Source: Mordavella massiliensis
GTDB taxonomy: Bacteria > Bacillota > Clostridia > Lachnospirales > Lachnospiraceae
Assembly (NCBI RefSeq): GCF_016901695.1
Contig: NZ_JACJKS010000003.1
Coordinates: 155,204 to 219,203 of the forward strand
Length of the DNA stretch: 64,000 bases
Reading direction: 5' to 3'
Shown here: positions 18,370 through 25,808 of the stretch, piece after piece
How the letters are laid out: every line of letters starts with the position of its first letter
Position numbering within the stretch: the first letter of the stretch is position 1
Translations under genes and position numbers: made by a program
Notes under the pieces: generated by a model
Seen by the model: the letters and a program-made list of their open reading frames with translations, nothing else
The model's database searches: none
Told to the model about the DNA's origin: nothing

Positions 18370-19773
18370 ATGCAGGACAGGAAGGTGTACCTTGACAAAC
18401 ATACCAATCTGCTTCAGCTTGAGGAGCACATGTATCCTCTGGCGGATGTAAAGGAGCCAAACGTATTCAGGAATCTGTTTCACTATGACGAGATACCGAA
18501 GATCGCGTTCAACGACAGGATCGTGCCCCACAGCATGCCGGACGAGATCTGGATCACGGACACGACATTCCGCGACGGACAGCAGTCACGGGCTCCCTAC
18601 AGCACAGAGCAGATCGTGGATATCTATGATTATATGCACAGGCTGGGGGGACCGAACGGGAAGATCCGGCAGTGCGAGTTCTTCCTGTACAGCAAAAAGG
18701 ACCGGGACGCCGTGTACCGGTGCATGGAGAAGGGGTATTCGTTTCCGGAGATCACGAGCTGGATCCGCGCCAGCAAGAAGGATTTTGAGCTGGTGAAGGA
18801 GATCGGGATGAAGGAGACCGGCATTCTGGTCAGTTGCTCGGACTATCATATTTTTTATAAGCTGAAGATGACAAGGCGCCAGGCGCTGGAGCACTATCTG
18901 TCTGTGATCCGGGAGTGCCTGGAGACAGGGGTCAGCCCGAGATGCCATCTGGAGGACATCACCAGGTCGGATATTTACGGGTTCGTCATCCCCTTCTGCC
19001 TGGAACTTATGAACCTGATGAAGGAGTATCAGATCCCGGTGAAGATCCGCGTCTGCGACACGATGGGGTACGGGGTCAATTATCCGGGCGCCGTGATCCC
19101 GCGCTCGATCCCCGGCATCATCTACGGCCTGCGGGTGCACGCGGGCGTGCCGAGCGAGCTCATTGAATTTCACGGGCACAACGATTTTTACAAGGCGGTC
19201 AGCAATTCCACCACGGCCTGGCTCTACGGCGCAAGCGGCGTGAACTGCTCCCTGTTCGGCATCGGCGAGAGGACCGGGAACACGCCGCTGGAGGCCATGG
19301 TGTTTGAGTACGCGCAGCTGCGGGGCACGCTGGACGGCATGGACACGACGGTGATCACGGAACTGGCGGACTACTATGAGAGGGAGATCGGGTACCACAT
19401 CCCCGAGAGGACGCCGTTTGTGGGGCGTAATTTCAATGTGACCCGTGCAGGCATCCACGCGGACGGCCTGTTAAAGAACGAGGAGATCTATAATATTTTT
19501 GACACGGACAAATTCCTGAAAAGGCCGCCGCTCGTGGCGGTGTCCAACACGTCGGGGCTGGCAGGCATTGCCCACTGGATCAACACCTACTTCCATCTGC
19601 CGGAGGCAAGGCAGGTGGACAAGAACTCCGAGCTTGTGGCCATGGTCAAGGCCTGGGTGGATGAGGAATACGAGAGCGGCCGCGTCACGGTGCTCACAGA
19701 CGGGGAGCTTTTGAAAGTCATAGACGACGCGTGCGGCCGGCTCGGCATTTCCCTGACAGCGCAGGAGGTCTGA
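18370..19773 (+). CDS. DRE-TIM metallolyase, probable Re-citrate synthase
   Basis: This is a 467-residue enzyme of the 2-isopropylmalate/homocitrate synthase superfamily (HMGL-like TIM barrel). The metal/catalytic motif reads DTTFRDGQQS, not the DTTLRDGEQ usual in isopropylmalate synthase, and the later metal-binding stretch is EFHGHNDFYKA. No C-terminal LeuA regulatory domain is evident. Its operon mates are a GntR regulator and NADP-isocitrate dehydrogenase. In anaerobes lacking ordinary citrate synthase, a member of this superfamily (first shown in Clostridium kluyveri) is the Re-type citrate synthase, so citrate formation from oxaloacetate and acetyl-CoA is the best inference. Homocitrate or isopropylmalate synthase activity remains possible. 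The start ATG has AAAGGAGAGATGAG upstream. Confidence 0.65.
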   Translation: MQDRKVYLDKHTNLLQLEEHMYPLADVKEPNVFRNLFHYDEIPKIAFNDRIVPHSMPDEIWITDTTFRDGQQSRAPYSTEQIVDIYDYMHRLGGPNGKIRQCEFFLYSKKDRDAVYRCMEKGYSFPEITSWIRASKKDFELVKEIGMKETGILVSCSDYHIFYKLKMTRRQALEHYLSVIRECLETGVSPRCHLEDITRSDIYGFVIPFCLELMNLMKEYQIPVKIRVCDTMGYGVNYPGAVIPRSIPGIIYGLRVHAGVPSELIEFHGHNDFYKAVSNSTTAWLYGASGVNCSLFGIGERTGNTPLEAMVFEYAQLRGTLDGMDTTVITELADYYEREIGYHIPERTPFVGRNFNVTRAGIHADGLLKNEEIYNIFDTDKFLKRPPLVAVSNTSGLAGIAHWINTYFHLPEARQVDKNSELVAMVKAWVDEEYESGRVTVLTDGELLKVIDDACGRLGISLTAQEV

Positions 19774-19776
19774 GAA

Positions 19777-20442
19777 ATGGAAGAGTATCAGGATAATTCC
19801 CTGCGGGGAAAAGTGTTCCGCCGGCTCAGGGAAGATATTTTGTCCGGCGTGTACAAGGAGCATGACGAGCTGCGCGAGACCACCATCGGCGAGGAACTCG
19901 GCGTCAGCAGGACGCCGGTCCGGGAGGCGCTGCGGCAACTGGAACTGGAAGGCCTTGTCTCCATCATCCCGAACAAGGGGGCCTATGTGACGGGGATCTC
20001 GTCCAAGGATGTGCAGGATATCTACAAGATACGCTCCATGCTGGAGGGGCTGTGCGCAAGGTGGGCCACGCGGTATATCACGAAGGAGCAGATCGGGGAG
20101 CTGGAGGAAGCGATCCTTCTGGCGGAGTTTCATCTGCAGAAAACAGGGGACCGGGATGTGGCTGAAAAGGCGCAGCAGGTGTCGGAGCTGGACGGGAAAT
20201 TCCATCAGGTCCTGTATCACGCCTCAAACAGCCGTATACTGGAGCATGTGCTGTCGGATTTTCACAAGTATGTCAAGATGGCGCGGACCATGTCTGTGGA
20301 AGAGTCGTCCCGGGCGGAGAAGTCTATTGAGGAGCACCGGGCGATCCTGGACGCGATCCGGAGCAGGGACGAGGATCTGGCCGAGCGGCTGGCCAATGAG
20401 CATGTCATGAAGGTGATGAAAAATCTTCACATAGAGGAATAA
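19777..20442 (+). CDS. GntR family transcriptional regulator (FCD class)
   Basis: This is a 221-residue regulator with an N-terminal winged helix (about 10-75; motif [22 protein letters not shown]) and an all-helical FCD ligand-binding domain (about 85-210). Conserved metal/ligand residues include D in SELDGKFHQ and H in [14 protein letters not shown] regulators commonly sense small carboxylates. Here that would fit citrate, isocitrate or 2-oxoglutarate, but this is inference. It starts 3 bp after the citrate synthase-like gene and precedes icd by 25 bp. It is the natural candidate to bind the palindrome at 18285-18310. Confidence 0.9.
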   Translation: MEEYQDNSLRGKVFRRLREDILSGVYKEHDELRETTIGEELGVSRTPVREALRQLELEGLVSIIPNKGAYVTGISSKDVQDIYKIRSMLEGLCARWATRYITKEQIGELEEAILLAEFHLQKTGDRDVAEKAQQVSELDGKFHQVLYHASNSRILEHVLSDFHKYVKMARTMSVEESSRAEKSIEEHRAILDAIRSRDEDLAERLANEHVMKVMKNLHIEE

Positions 20443-20467
20443 TTTTAGAAAGAAGGAGAATACAAAA

Positions 20468-21667
20468 ATGGAAAAGATCAAAATGACCAACCCGATCGTT
20501 GAGATGGACGGAGATGAGATGACAAGGATCCTCTGGAAGATGATCAAGGATCATCTGCTCGAGCCGTTTATTGAGCTTAACACCGAATACTATGACCTGG
20601 GGCTCGAGCACCGCAATGAGACGGACAATCAGGTGACGGTCGACGCGGCCAACGCCACGAAGAAATATAAAGTGGCAGTCAAGTGCGCCACCATCACGCC
20701 CAATGCGGCGCGCATGACAGAGTACGATCTGAAGGAGATGTGGAAGAGCCCTAACGGCACGATCCGCGCGATCCTGGACGGGACGGTGTTCCGGGCGCCC
20801 ATCGTAGTCAAGGGGATCGAACCCTGTGTGAAGAACTGGAAGAAACCGATCACCATCGCGAGACACGCTTACGGGGATGTGTACAAGGGCGTGGAGATGA
20901 AGGTTCCCTCCGCCGGGAAGGTGGAACTTGTCTACACGGCGCAGGACGGATCCGAGGCGCGGGAGCTGGTCCATACATTTGACGGGCCCGGCATCGTACA
21001 GGGCATGCACAATGTCAATGCCTCCATTGAGAGTTTCGCCCGGAGCTGCTTCAACTATGCCCTTGATACGAAGCAGGACCTCTGGTTCGCCACCAAGGAC
21101 ACGATCTCCAAAAAGTATGACCACACGTTCAAGGATATCTTCCAGGAGATTTACGACAGTGAGTATGCACAGAAATTCAAAGAGGCAGGGATCGAGTATT
21201 TCTACACGCTGATCGACGATGCGGTGGCCCGCGTCATGAAGTCTGAGGGCGGCTATATCTGGGCCTGCAAGAACTATGACGGCGATGTTATGAGCGATAT
21301 GGTTTCCTCCGCATTCGGCTCCCTTGCCATGATGACCTCCGTTCTCGTGTCCCCGGAGGGATACTATGAGTACGAGGCTGCTCACGGCACCGTGCAGCGC
21401 CATTACTACAAACATCTGAAAGGAGAGGAAACTTCCACCAATTCAGTCGCCACCATCTTCGCGTGGACAGGCGCACTTCGCAAGCGCGGGGAATTCGACG
21501 GCAATGAGGCACTGGTGGAGTTTGCAGACAGGCTGGAGAAAGCCACCATCGACACGATCGAGGAAGGAAAGATGACAAAGGATCTGGCCCTTATCACAAC
21601 ACTGAGCAATCCGACAGTTCTCAATAGTGAAGAGTTTATTCTGGCAATTGCAGAAAAGCTCGCGTAA
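20468..21667 (+). CDS. icd: NADP-dependent isocitrate dehydrogenase
   Basis: This enzyme oxidatively decarboxylates isocitrate to 2-oxoglutarate with NADP+. The 399-residue protein belongs to the dimeric type II (eukaryote-like) group. It begins with [16 protein letters not shown] and contains the substrate-binding segment [16 protein letters not shown] and the metal-binding [13 protein letters not shown] region. In an organism with an incomplete cycle this supplies 2-oxoglutarate for glutamate and regenerates NADPH. It is the third gene of the citrate synthase-like/gntR operon. The ATG follows AGAAAGAAGGAGAATACAAAA. Confidence 0.96.
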   Translation: MEKIKMTNPIVEMDGDEMTRILWKMIKDHLLEPFIELNTEYYDLGLEHRNETDNQVTVDAANATKKYKVAVKCATITPNAARMTEYDLKEMWKSPNGTIRAILDGTVFRAPIVVKGIEPCVKNWKKPITIARHAYGDVYKGVEMKVPSAGKVELVYTAQDGSEARELVHTFDGPGIVQGMHNVNASIESFARSCFNYALDTKQDLWFATKDTISKKYDHTFKDIFQEIYDSEYAQKFKEAGIEYFYTLIDDAVARVMKSEGGYIWACKNYDGDVMSDMVSSAFGSLAMMTSVLVSPEGYYEYEAAHGTVQRHYYKHLKGEETSTNSVATIFAWTGALRKRGEFDGNEALVEFADRLEKATIDTIEEGKMTKDLALITTLSNPTVLNSEEFILAIAEKLA

Positions 21668-21668
21668 G

Positions 21669-21715
21669 TTAATTGAGGACGTAACACTTTTTAAAAGTGT
21701 TACGTCCTCAATTAA
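21669..21715. terminator. 47-bp perfect hairpin after icd
   Basis: The arms begin TTAATTGAGGACGTAACAC and are exactly complementary over about 19-21 bp around an A/T-only centre. There is no downstream T-run, so it is not a classic intrinsic terminator. It may instead act as an mRNA 3'-end stabiliser, or terminate through the weak A/T loop. Confidence 0.5.
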
Positions 21716-21751
21716 TGTAACTGGTGTGTAATTGTGTCTGCGAGCAGAAAC

Positions 21752-21790
21752 TTTACGTAGATTTAACGTAAAATTCACGTACAAATCCGT
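21752..21790 (+). promoter_or_regulatory. putative Pho box (11-bp direct repeats)
   Basis: TTTACGT, TTAACGT and TTCACGT start at 21752, 21763 and 21774, exactly 11 bases apart, with a weaker CCGT copy after them. This is the periodicity expected for tandem PhoP/PhoB binding. The repeats end about 10 bases before a TATAAT at 21801-21806 that has no good -35 hexamer, which is the typical layout of an activator-dependent Pho promoter. The genes served encode a PstS-like lipoprotein and polyphosphate kinase. Confidence 0.6.
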
Positions 21791-21800
21791 AAAAACCGAT

Positions 21801-21806
21801 TATAAT
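21801..21806 (+). promoter_or_regulatory. -10 element of the pstS-like/ppk operon
   Basis: A consensus TATAAT lies about 46 bases before the lipoprotein start. No -35 is recognisable at 16-18 bases upstream; that place is occupied by the third 11-bp repeat. Confidence 0.55.
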
Positions 21807-21851
21807 AGTGAAGAATATCAATCAATAGAATAAAATGAAAAGGGAATGTCT

Positions 21852-22748
21852 ATGAAAAGTAACGTATGCAGATACATGACGGTACTGCTGGGAGCAACCG
21901 TCCTACTCGGGGGATGCCAGAACAGCGGCACGCAGGACAGCCGGGAGCGGGAGGCGCTGGAGAAGCTGGGGCAGATCCAGGTGATCACGAGGGAGAGCGG
22001 ATCCGGCACGCGCAGCAGTCTCGCGCAGGCTCTTGGCCTTGATGAGGAAGGTGTGGACGACAGGGATCACATCACAGATACAGCGCAGGTGGCGGCATCC
22101 GGCGAGGAGATGATCGGGGCAGTCGCCCGGTCGGAAGGCGCGCTTGGCTATGTGAGTCTCGGGACCGGAGAAAATGAGGACAGCGAGGTCAGGGCGCTGG
22201 CGGTGGACGGCGTAACCCCTGATGCTGCCGCTATCGAAAGCGGAGAGTACCCGCTCAGCCGCACGCTCTGCCTTGCAAGCCAGGACGACGGGAATGCGCT
22301 GAAGGAGGATTTCCTGACATTTGTCACAGGCAAAGGGCAGGAGACAGTGGAGAAATTTCTGGTGCCCGCTGCGGACGGCAAGGATGTGTTCCTGTCCGGA
22401 CAGCCGTCCGGGACCCTGCGCATTCACGGCTCCACCAGCCTGGCCCCGCTGATGGAGGCGCTGGCAGAGGAATACGAGGAAATCAATCCGGCGGCGGAAA
22501 TCGATGTGGAAGCATCTGACTCCACCCAGGGGATCACGGATACACTCACCGGCGCATGCGACATGGCTATGGTGTCCAGGGAGCTGTATGCCTATGAGGC
22601 AGACCTTCTCACAGCCGTCCCGGTGGCGAAAGACGGCATCCGCATCCTTGTCCATGCAGACAATCCGCTGGAGGGAATATCAATGGATGCGTTAAAAGGA
22701 ATTTACAGCGGCGATATAACAGAATGGGCAGAAACAAACGAAAAATAA
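21852..22748 (+). CDS. PstS-like phosphate-binding lipoprotein with reversed half-domain order
   Basis: This is a 298-residue secreted lipoprotein with a signal peptide ending in the lipobox LLGGC (Cys about residue 22). The fold signatures are those of PstS but in swapped order. The first half has motifs normally in the C-terminal half of PstS: ITRESGSGTRSS, GALGYVSLG, YPLSRTL and a FLTFVTGKGQ helix. The second half has those normally at the PstS N-terminus: IHGSTSLAPLMEALAEEYE, then CDMAMVSREL and LKGIYSGDITEW just before the stop. Both phosphate-contact loops (GSTS and SGSGT) are kept, so binding is plausible. ppk1 starts 15 bp downstream. The start at 21852 is chosen for spacing to AAAAGGG. 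No permease genes are adjacent, so a sensing or scavenging role is possible. Confidence 0.8.
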   Translation: MKSNVCRYMTVLLGATVLLGGCQNSGTQDSREREALEKLGQIQVITRESGSGTRSSLAQALGLDEEGVDDRDHITDTAQVAASGEEMIGAVARSEGALGYVSLGTGENEDSEVRALAVDGVTPDAAAIESGEYPLSRTLCLASQDDGNALKEDFLTFVTGKGQETVEKFLVPAADGKDVFLSGQPSGTLRIHGSTSLAPLMEALAEEYEEINPAAEIDVEASDSTQGITDTLTGACDMAMVSRELYAYEADLLTAVPVAKDGIRILVHADNPLEGISMDALKGIYSGDITEWAETNEK

Positions 22749-22763
22749 GAGGAGAAAGATACA

Positions 22764-24836
22764 ATGGAGAAAGACAGAATCGAAGAGCAGTTGTTCATGA
22801 ACCGGGAGCTGTCCTGGCTAAAATTCAATGAGCGCGTTTTGGAGGAGGCCGAAGATGAGAGCGTGCCGCTGTGCGAGCGCCTCAGCTTTGCTGCCATCTA
22901 CCAGAGCAACCTGGATGAGTTTTTTATGGTCAGGGTGGGCTCCCTGGAAGATCAGATGCTGCTTGGGAAAAAGATCCGGGACAACAAAACGCATATGACG
23001 CCTGCGGAGCAGATCGACGGGATCTTGAAGAAAGTAAGAAAATTAAGCAGCCGGCGCGACAGGGCGTACCAGGAGCTGATGAAGAGCCTCGAGCCCCATG
23101 GCGTGCGGCTCACGGATTTCGGAAAACTTGGCGAGGAGGAAAAAGACAATCTCTCAAAATTTTTCCAGCTTGAGATCGAGCCCCTGATCTCGCCCACTGT
23201 CATAGGAAAACGGCAGCCGTTCCCCTTCCTCCGCAACAAGGAGATCTACGCAGTTGCCGTTCTGGCGACAAAGAGTGGCAAAGAGCGACTTGGCATCATC
23301 CCCTGCACCAATAACATGGTGGAGCGTCTGATCCCCGTGCTTGGGCAGGACGGCTGCTACATGCTCTCGGAGGAACTGATCCTTCACTATATGCCGCGTG
23401 TGTTCAGCGGCTATCAGATCAGGGCAAAATCACTGATCCGGGTGACGCGGAACGCGGACATCGACGCAGACGCGCTCTATGACGAGGATCTGGATTACCG
23501 CGAGTTCATGGCAGACCTGATCCGGCGGAGGAAAAAACTTTCCCCCGTACGGCTGGAACTTTCCAGGGAGATGGACGGCGATGTGGTGGAGACGCTCTGC
23601 AAGTATCTGGATCTGGATGCAACACATGTGTTCCGCAGCCAGACGCCCCTGGATCTGTCTTTCGTGTTCCAGATCCAGGACATCCTGCGGAAAAAGGCGG
23701 ATCTGTTCTACGAGAAGCGGGTGCCCCAGAAATCCCCGTCCTTCCGGGAGGGGAGAAGCATCATCGAGCAGATCAAGGAAGAAGACAAGATGCTTTCCTA
23801 CCCGTACGAGTCCATCCGGCCTTTCCTTCGTCTTCTCAATGAGGCGGCGGAAGACGACAATGTCATCTCCATCAAGATGACCCTCTACCGTCTGGCAAAG
23901 CAGAGCAAAGTCGTGGAGGCCCTTGTGGAGGCTGCAGAGAACGGGAAGGAAGTCGTGGTCCTCGTGGAACTGCGGGCCAGGTTTGATGAGGAGAACAACA
24001 TCGAATGGTCCCGCCGTCTCGAGGAAGCCGGCTGCCAGGTGATCTACGGGCTGGAGGGATACAAAGTCCATTCCAAACTCTGCCTGATCACAAGAAAGAC
24101 AGAGGGCAGGATCGAGTACATCACACAGATCGGCACAGGCAACTATAACGAAAAGACATCCAGGCTTTATACAGACCTGTCTCTTATGACTGCAAATGTG
24201 GACATTGGTCTGGAAGCCGCCGCTGTGTTCCAGGCTCTGGCCAAGGGCGAAGTGGTGGAGCACTCCGAAAAGCTGCTGGTAGCGCCCAAATGCCTGCAGA
24301 ACCGGGTGCTGGAGATGATCGACGACGAGATCGCGCGGGCCCGGGACGGGGAGGACGCCTACATCGGGCTGAAGCTGAACTCCCTGACCGATAAGAAGAT
24401 CATTGATAAACTCATCGAGGCGTCCTGCGCAGGTGTGAAGATCGACATGGTCATCCGCGGCATCGCCTGCCTCGTGCCGGGCATAGAGGGAAAGACAGAG
24501 AACATCCGCATCATCAGCATAGTCGGGAGATTCCTGGAGCATTCCCGGATCTATATTTTCGGGCGCGGGGAGCGGGCAAAGTACTATATCGCTTCCGCAG
24601 ACTTTATGACGAGAAACACAGTCCGCCGTGTGGAAGTAGCAGCGCCTGTCCTGCAGGAGGACTTAAAAGCACGCCTGCAGGCTGTCTTTGACACTATGCT
24701 TTGCGACAACCAGAAAGCGCGCGAGGCCTGCAGCGACGGGATTTACAGACACGTGAGCGCCCAGCCGGACGGGGAACTTCTGAATTCCCAGGAGTATTTC
24801 TATCAGGAGGCGTATGACAAAGCTGCGAAGGCGTAA
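22764..24836 (+). CDS. ppk1: polyphosphate kinase 1
   Basis: PPK1 reversibly makes inorganic polyphosphate from ATP. The length of 690 residues is standard. The N-terminal domain starts with MNRELSWLKFNERVLEEA. Two phospholipase-D-like C-terminal domains carry the catalytic His residues in VHSKLCLI (about 435, the phosphorylated His in the family) and EHSRIYIFG (about 592). It follows the PstS-like lipoprotein by 15 bp and precedes a CorA-like gene by 17 bp, so it is probably part of the same putatively Pho-controlled operon. Confidence 0.97.
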   Translation: MEKDRIEEQLFMNRELSWLKFNERVLEEAEDESVPLCERLSFAAIYQSNLDEFFMVRVGSLEDQMLLGKKIRDNKTHMTPAEQIDGILKKVRKLSSRRDRAYQELMKSLEPHGVRLTDFGKLGEEEKDNLSKFFQLEIEPLISPTVIGKRQPFPFLRNKEIYAVAVLATKSGKERLGIIPCTNNMVERLIPVLGQDGCYMLSEELILHYMPRVFSGYQIRAKSLIRVTRNADIDADALYDEDLDYREFMADLIRRRKKLSPVRLELSREMDGDVVETLCKYLDLDATHVFRSQTPLDLSFVFQIQDILRKKADLFYEKRVPQKSPSFREGRSIIEQIKEEDKMLSYPYESIRPFLRLLNEAAEDDNVISIKMTLYRLAKQSKVVEALVEAAENGKEVVVLVELRARFDEENNIEWSRRLEEAGCQVIYGLEGYKVHSKLCLITRKTEGRIEYITQIGTGNYNEKTSRLYTDLSLMTANVDIGLEAAAVFQALAKGEVVEHSEKLLVAPKCLQNRVLEMIDDEIARARDGEDAYIGLKLNSLTDKKIIDKLIEASCAGVKIDMVIRGIACLVPGIEGKTENIRIISIVGRFLEHSRIYIFGRGERAKYYIASADFMTRNTVRRVEVAAPVLQEDLKARLQAVFDTMLCDNQKAREACSDGIYRHVSAQPDGELLNSQEYFYQEAYDKAAKA

Positions 24837-24853
24837 GAAAAGGTGTTGAGAGA

Positions 24854-25765
24854 ATGATATGGAGACTTGGCGATTGCCTGGAAAAGACAGAAGAGGAAGA
24901 GTGGCGGGCATTGCCCGCCCCGTCCGTCTTCCTGACAGACTCCCGGAATGCCAGAAAAGTCCTTGATATGGCAGGGATCCAGTATGAAAATGATATCCAG
25001 CTTGGGCAGATTGGCTTCTGCAAGCTGGAAACCCAGCAGGAATGTCTGGCGGGAACGCTGTGCATTCCCAAGCTGCTGGACGTACTGGGCAGCCGGTACA
25101 GGATCTATTTTTTCATCAACCAGGACCATGTGGTTCTCGTGGATGACGAAGATTTCTCCATGCGGCTAATCCGCAGGATCAAGCGGCGCAAGGCTCATCA
25201 GGGGGAGACAAAAGAGCGTTTTATCTATAATTACATCGCAGAGTTTATGAGCCGGGACCAGGAGCTTCTCCTGCAGTATGAAAAGACGCTGATGCACATG
25301 GAAGAGGACGCCATGCAGGGAAAGATAGAGAAGTTCCAGCAGGAGCTGATGCCCATCCGGCGCAAACTTCTGAACCTGCGCAGCTACTACGATGAGATGA
25401 TGGATATGGGCAGGGAGCTTGAGGAAAATGAGAACGGTTTTTTCGCCAGAAAACAGCTCAAGTATTTTGGGACACTGACCGACCGGGCGGACCGGCTGAT
25501 GAGCCGCACGTCCCATCTTCTCGAGTATGCCCAGCAGGTGCGCGACGTGTACCAGGCCCAGGTGGACGCGCGGCAGAACAGCAACATGCAGTTCCTGACC
25601 GTCCTGTCCACAATCTTTTTTCCTCTGACCCTGATAACCGGGTGGTACGGGATGAACTTCCAGGATATGCCGGAGCTGGAAAACGGATATCCGGGGGTGA
25701 TCGCCCTCAGCCTGACTGTCATCATCGGATGCATCGTTATATTTAAGAAGAAAAAAATTCTGTAA
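24854..25765 (+). CDS. CorA-like magnesium/divalent cation transporter
   Basis: This is a 303-residue CorA superfamily protein. Two C-terminal transmembrane helices (about 245-265 and 275-298) are joined by the signature YGMNF loop, and the protein ends in a positively charged tail (FKKKKIL). The N-terminal cytosolic domain is shorter and more divergent than in E. coli CorA, with a long helical stretch (about 120-240) leading into the pore helix. It sits at the end of the ppk operon. Polyphosphate chelates Mg2+, so a functional link is conceivable but is inference. Confidence 0.9.
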   Translation: MIWRLGDCLEKTEEEEWRALPAPSVFLTDSRNARKVLDMAGIQYENDIQLGQIGFCKLETQQECLAGTLCIPKLLDVLGSRYRIYFFINQDHVVLVDDEDFSMRLIRRIKRRKAHQGETKERFIYNYIAEFMSRDQELLLQYEKTLMHMEEDAMQGKIEKFQQELMPIRRKLLNLRSYYDEMMDMGRELEENENGFFARKQLKYFGTLTDRADRLMSRTSHLLEYAQQVRDVYQAQVDARQNSNMQFLTVLSTIFFPLTLITGWYGMNFQDMPELENGYPGVIALSLTVIIGCIVIFKKKKIL

Positions 25766-25770
25766 GAAAC

Positions 25771-25808
25771 GGGAGGAGACCTGCCTCAGGCAAGCTCCTC
25801 CCATTTTT
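25771..25808. terminator. bidirectional terminator between corA-like and ABC-F genes
   Basis: GGGAGGAG and CTCCTCCC form an 8-bp stem with inner TGCCT/AGGCA pairing, followed on the + strand by ATTTTTC. It lies between convergent genes and overlaps the 3' end of the ABC-F gene. Confidence 0.75.
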
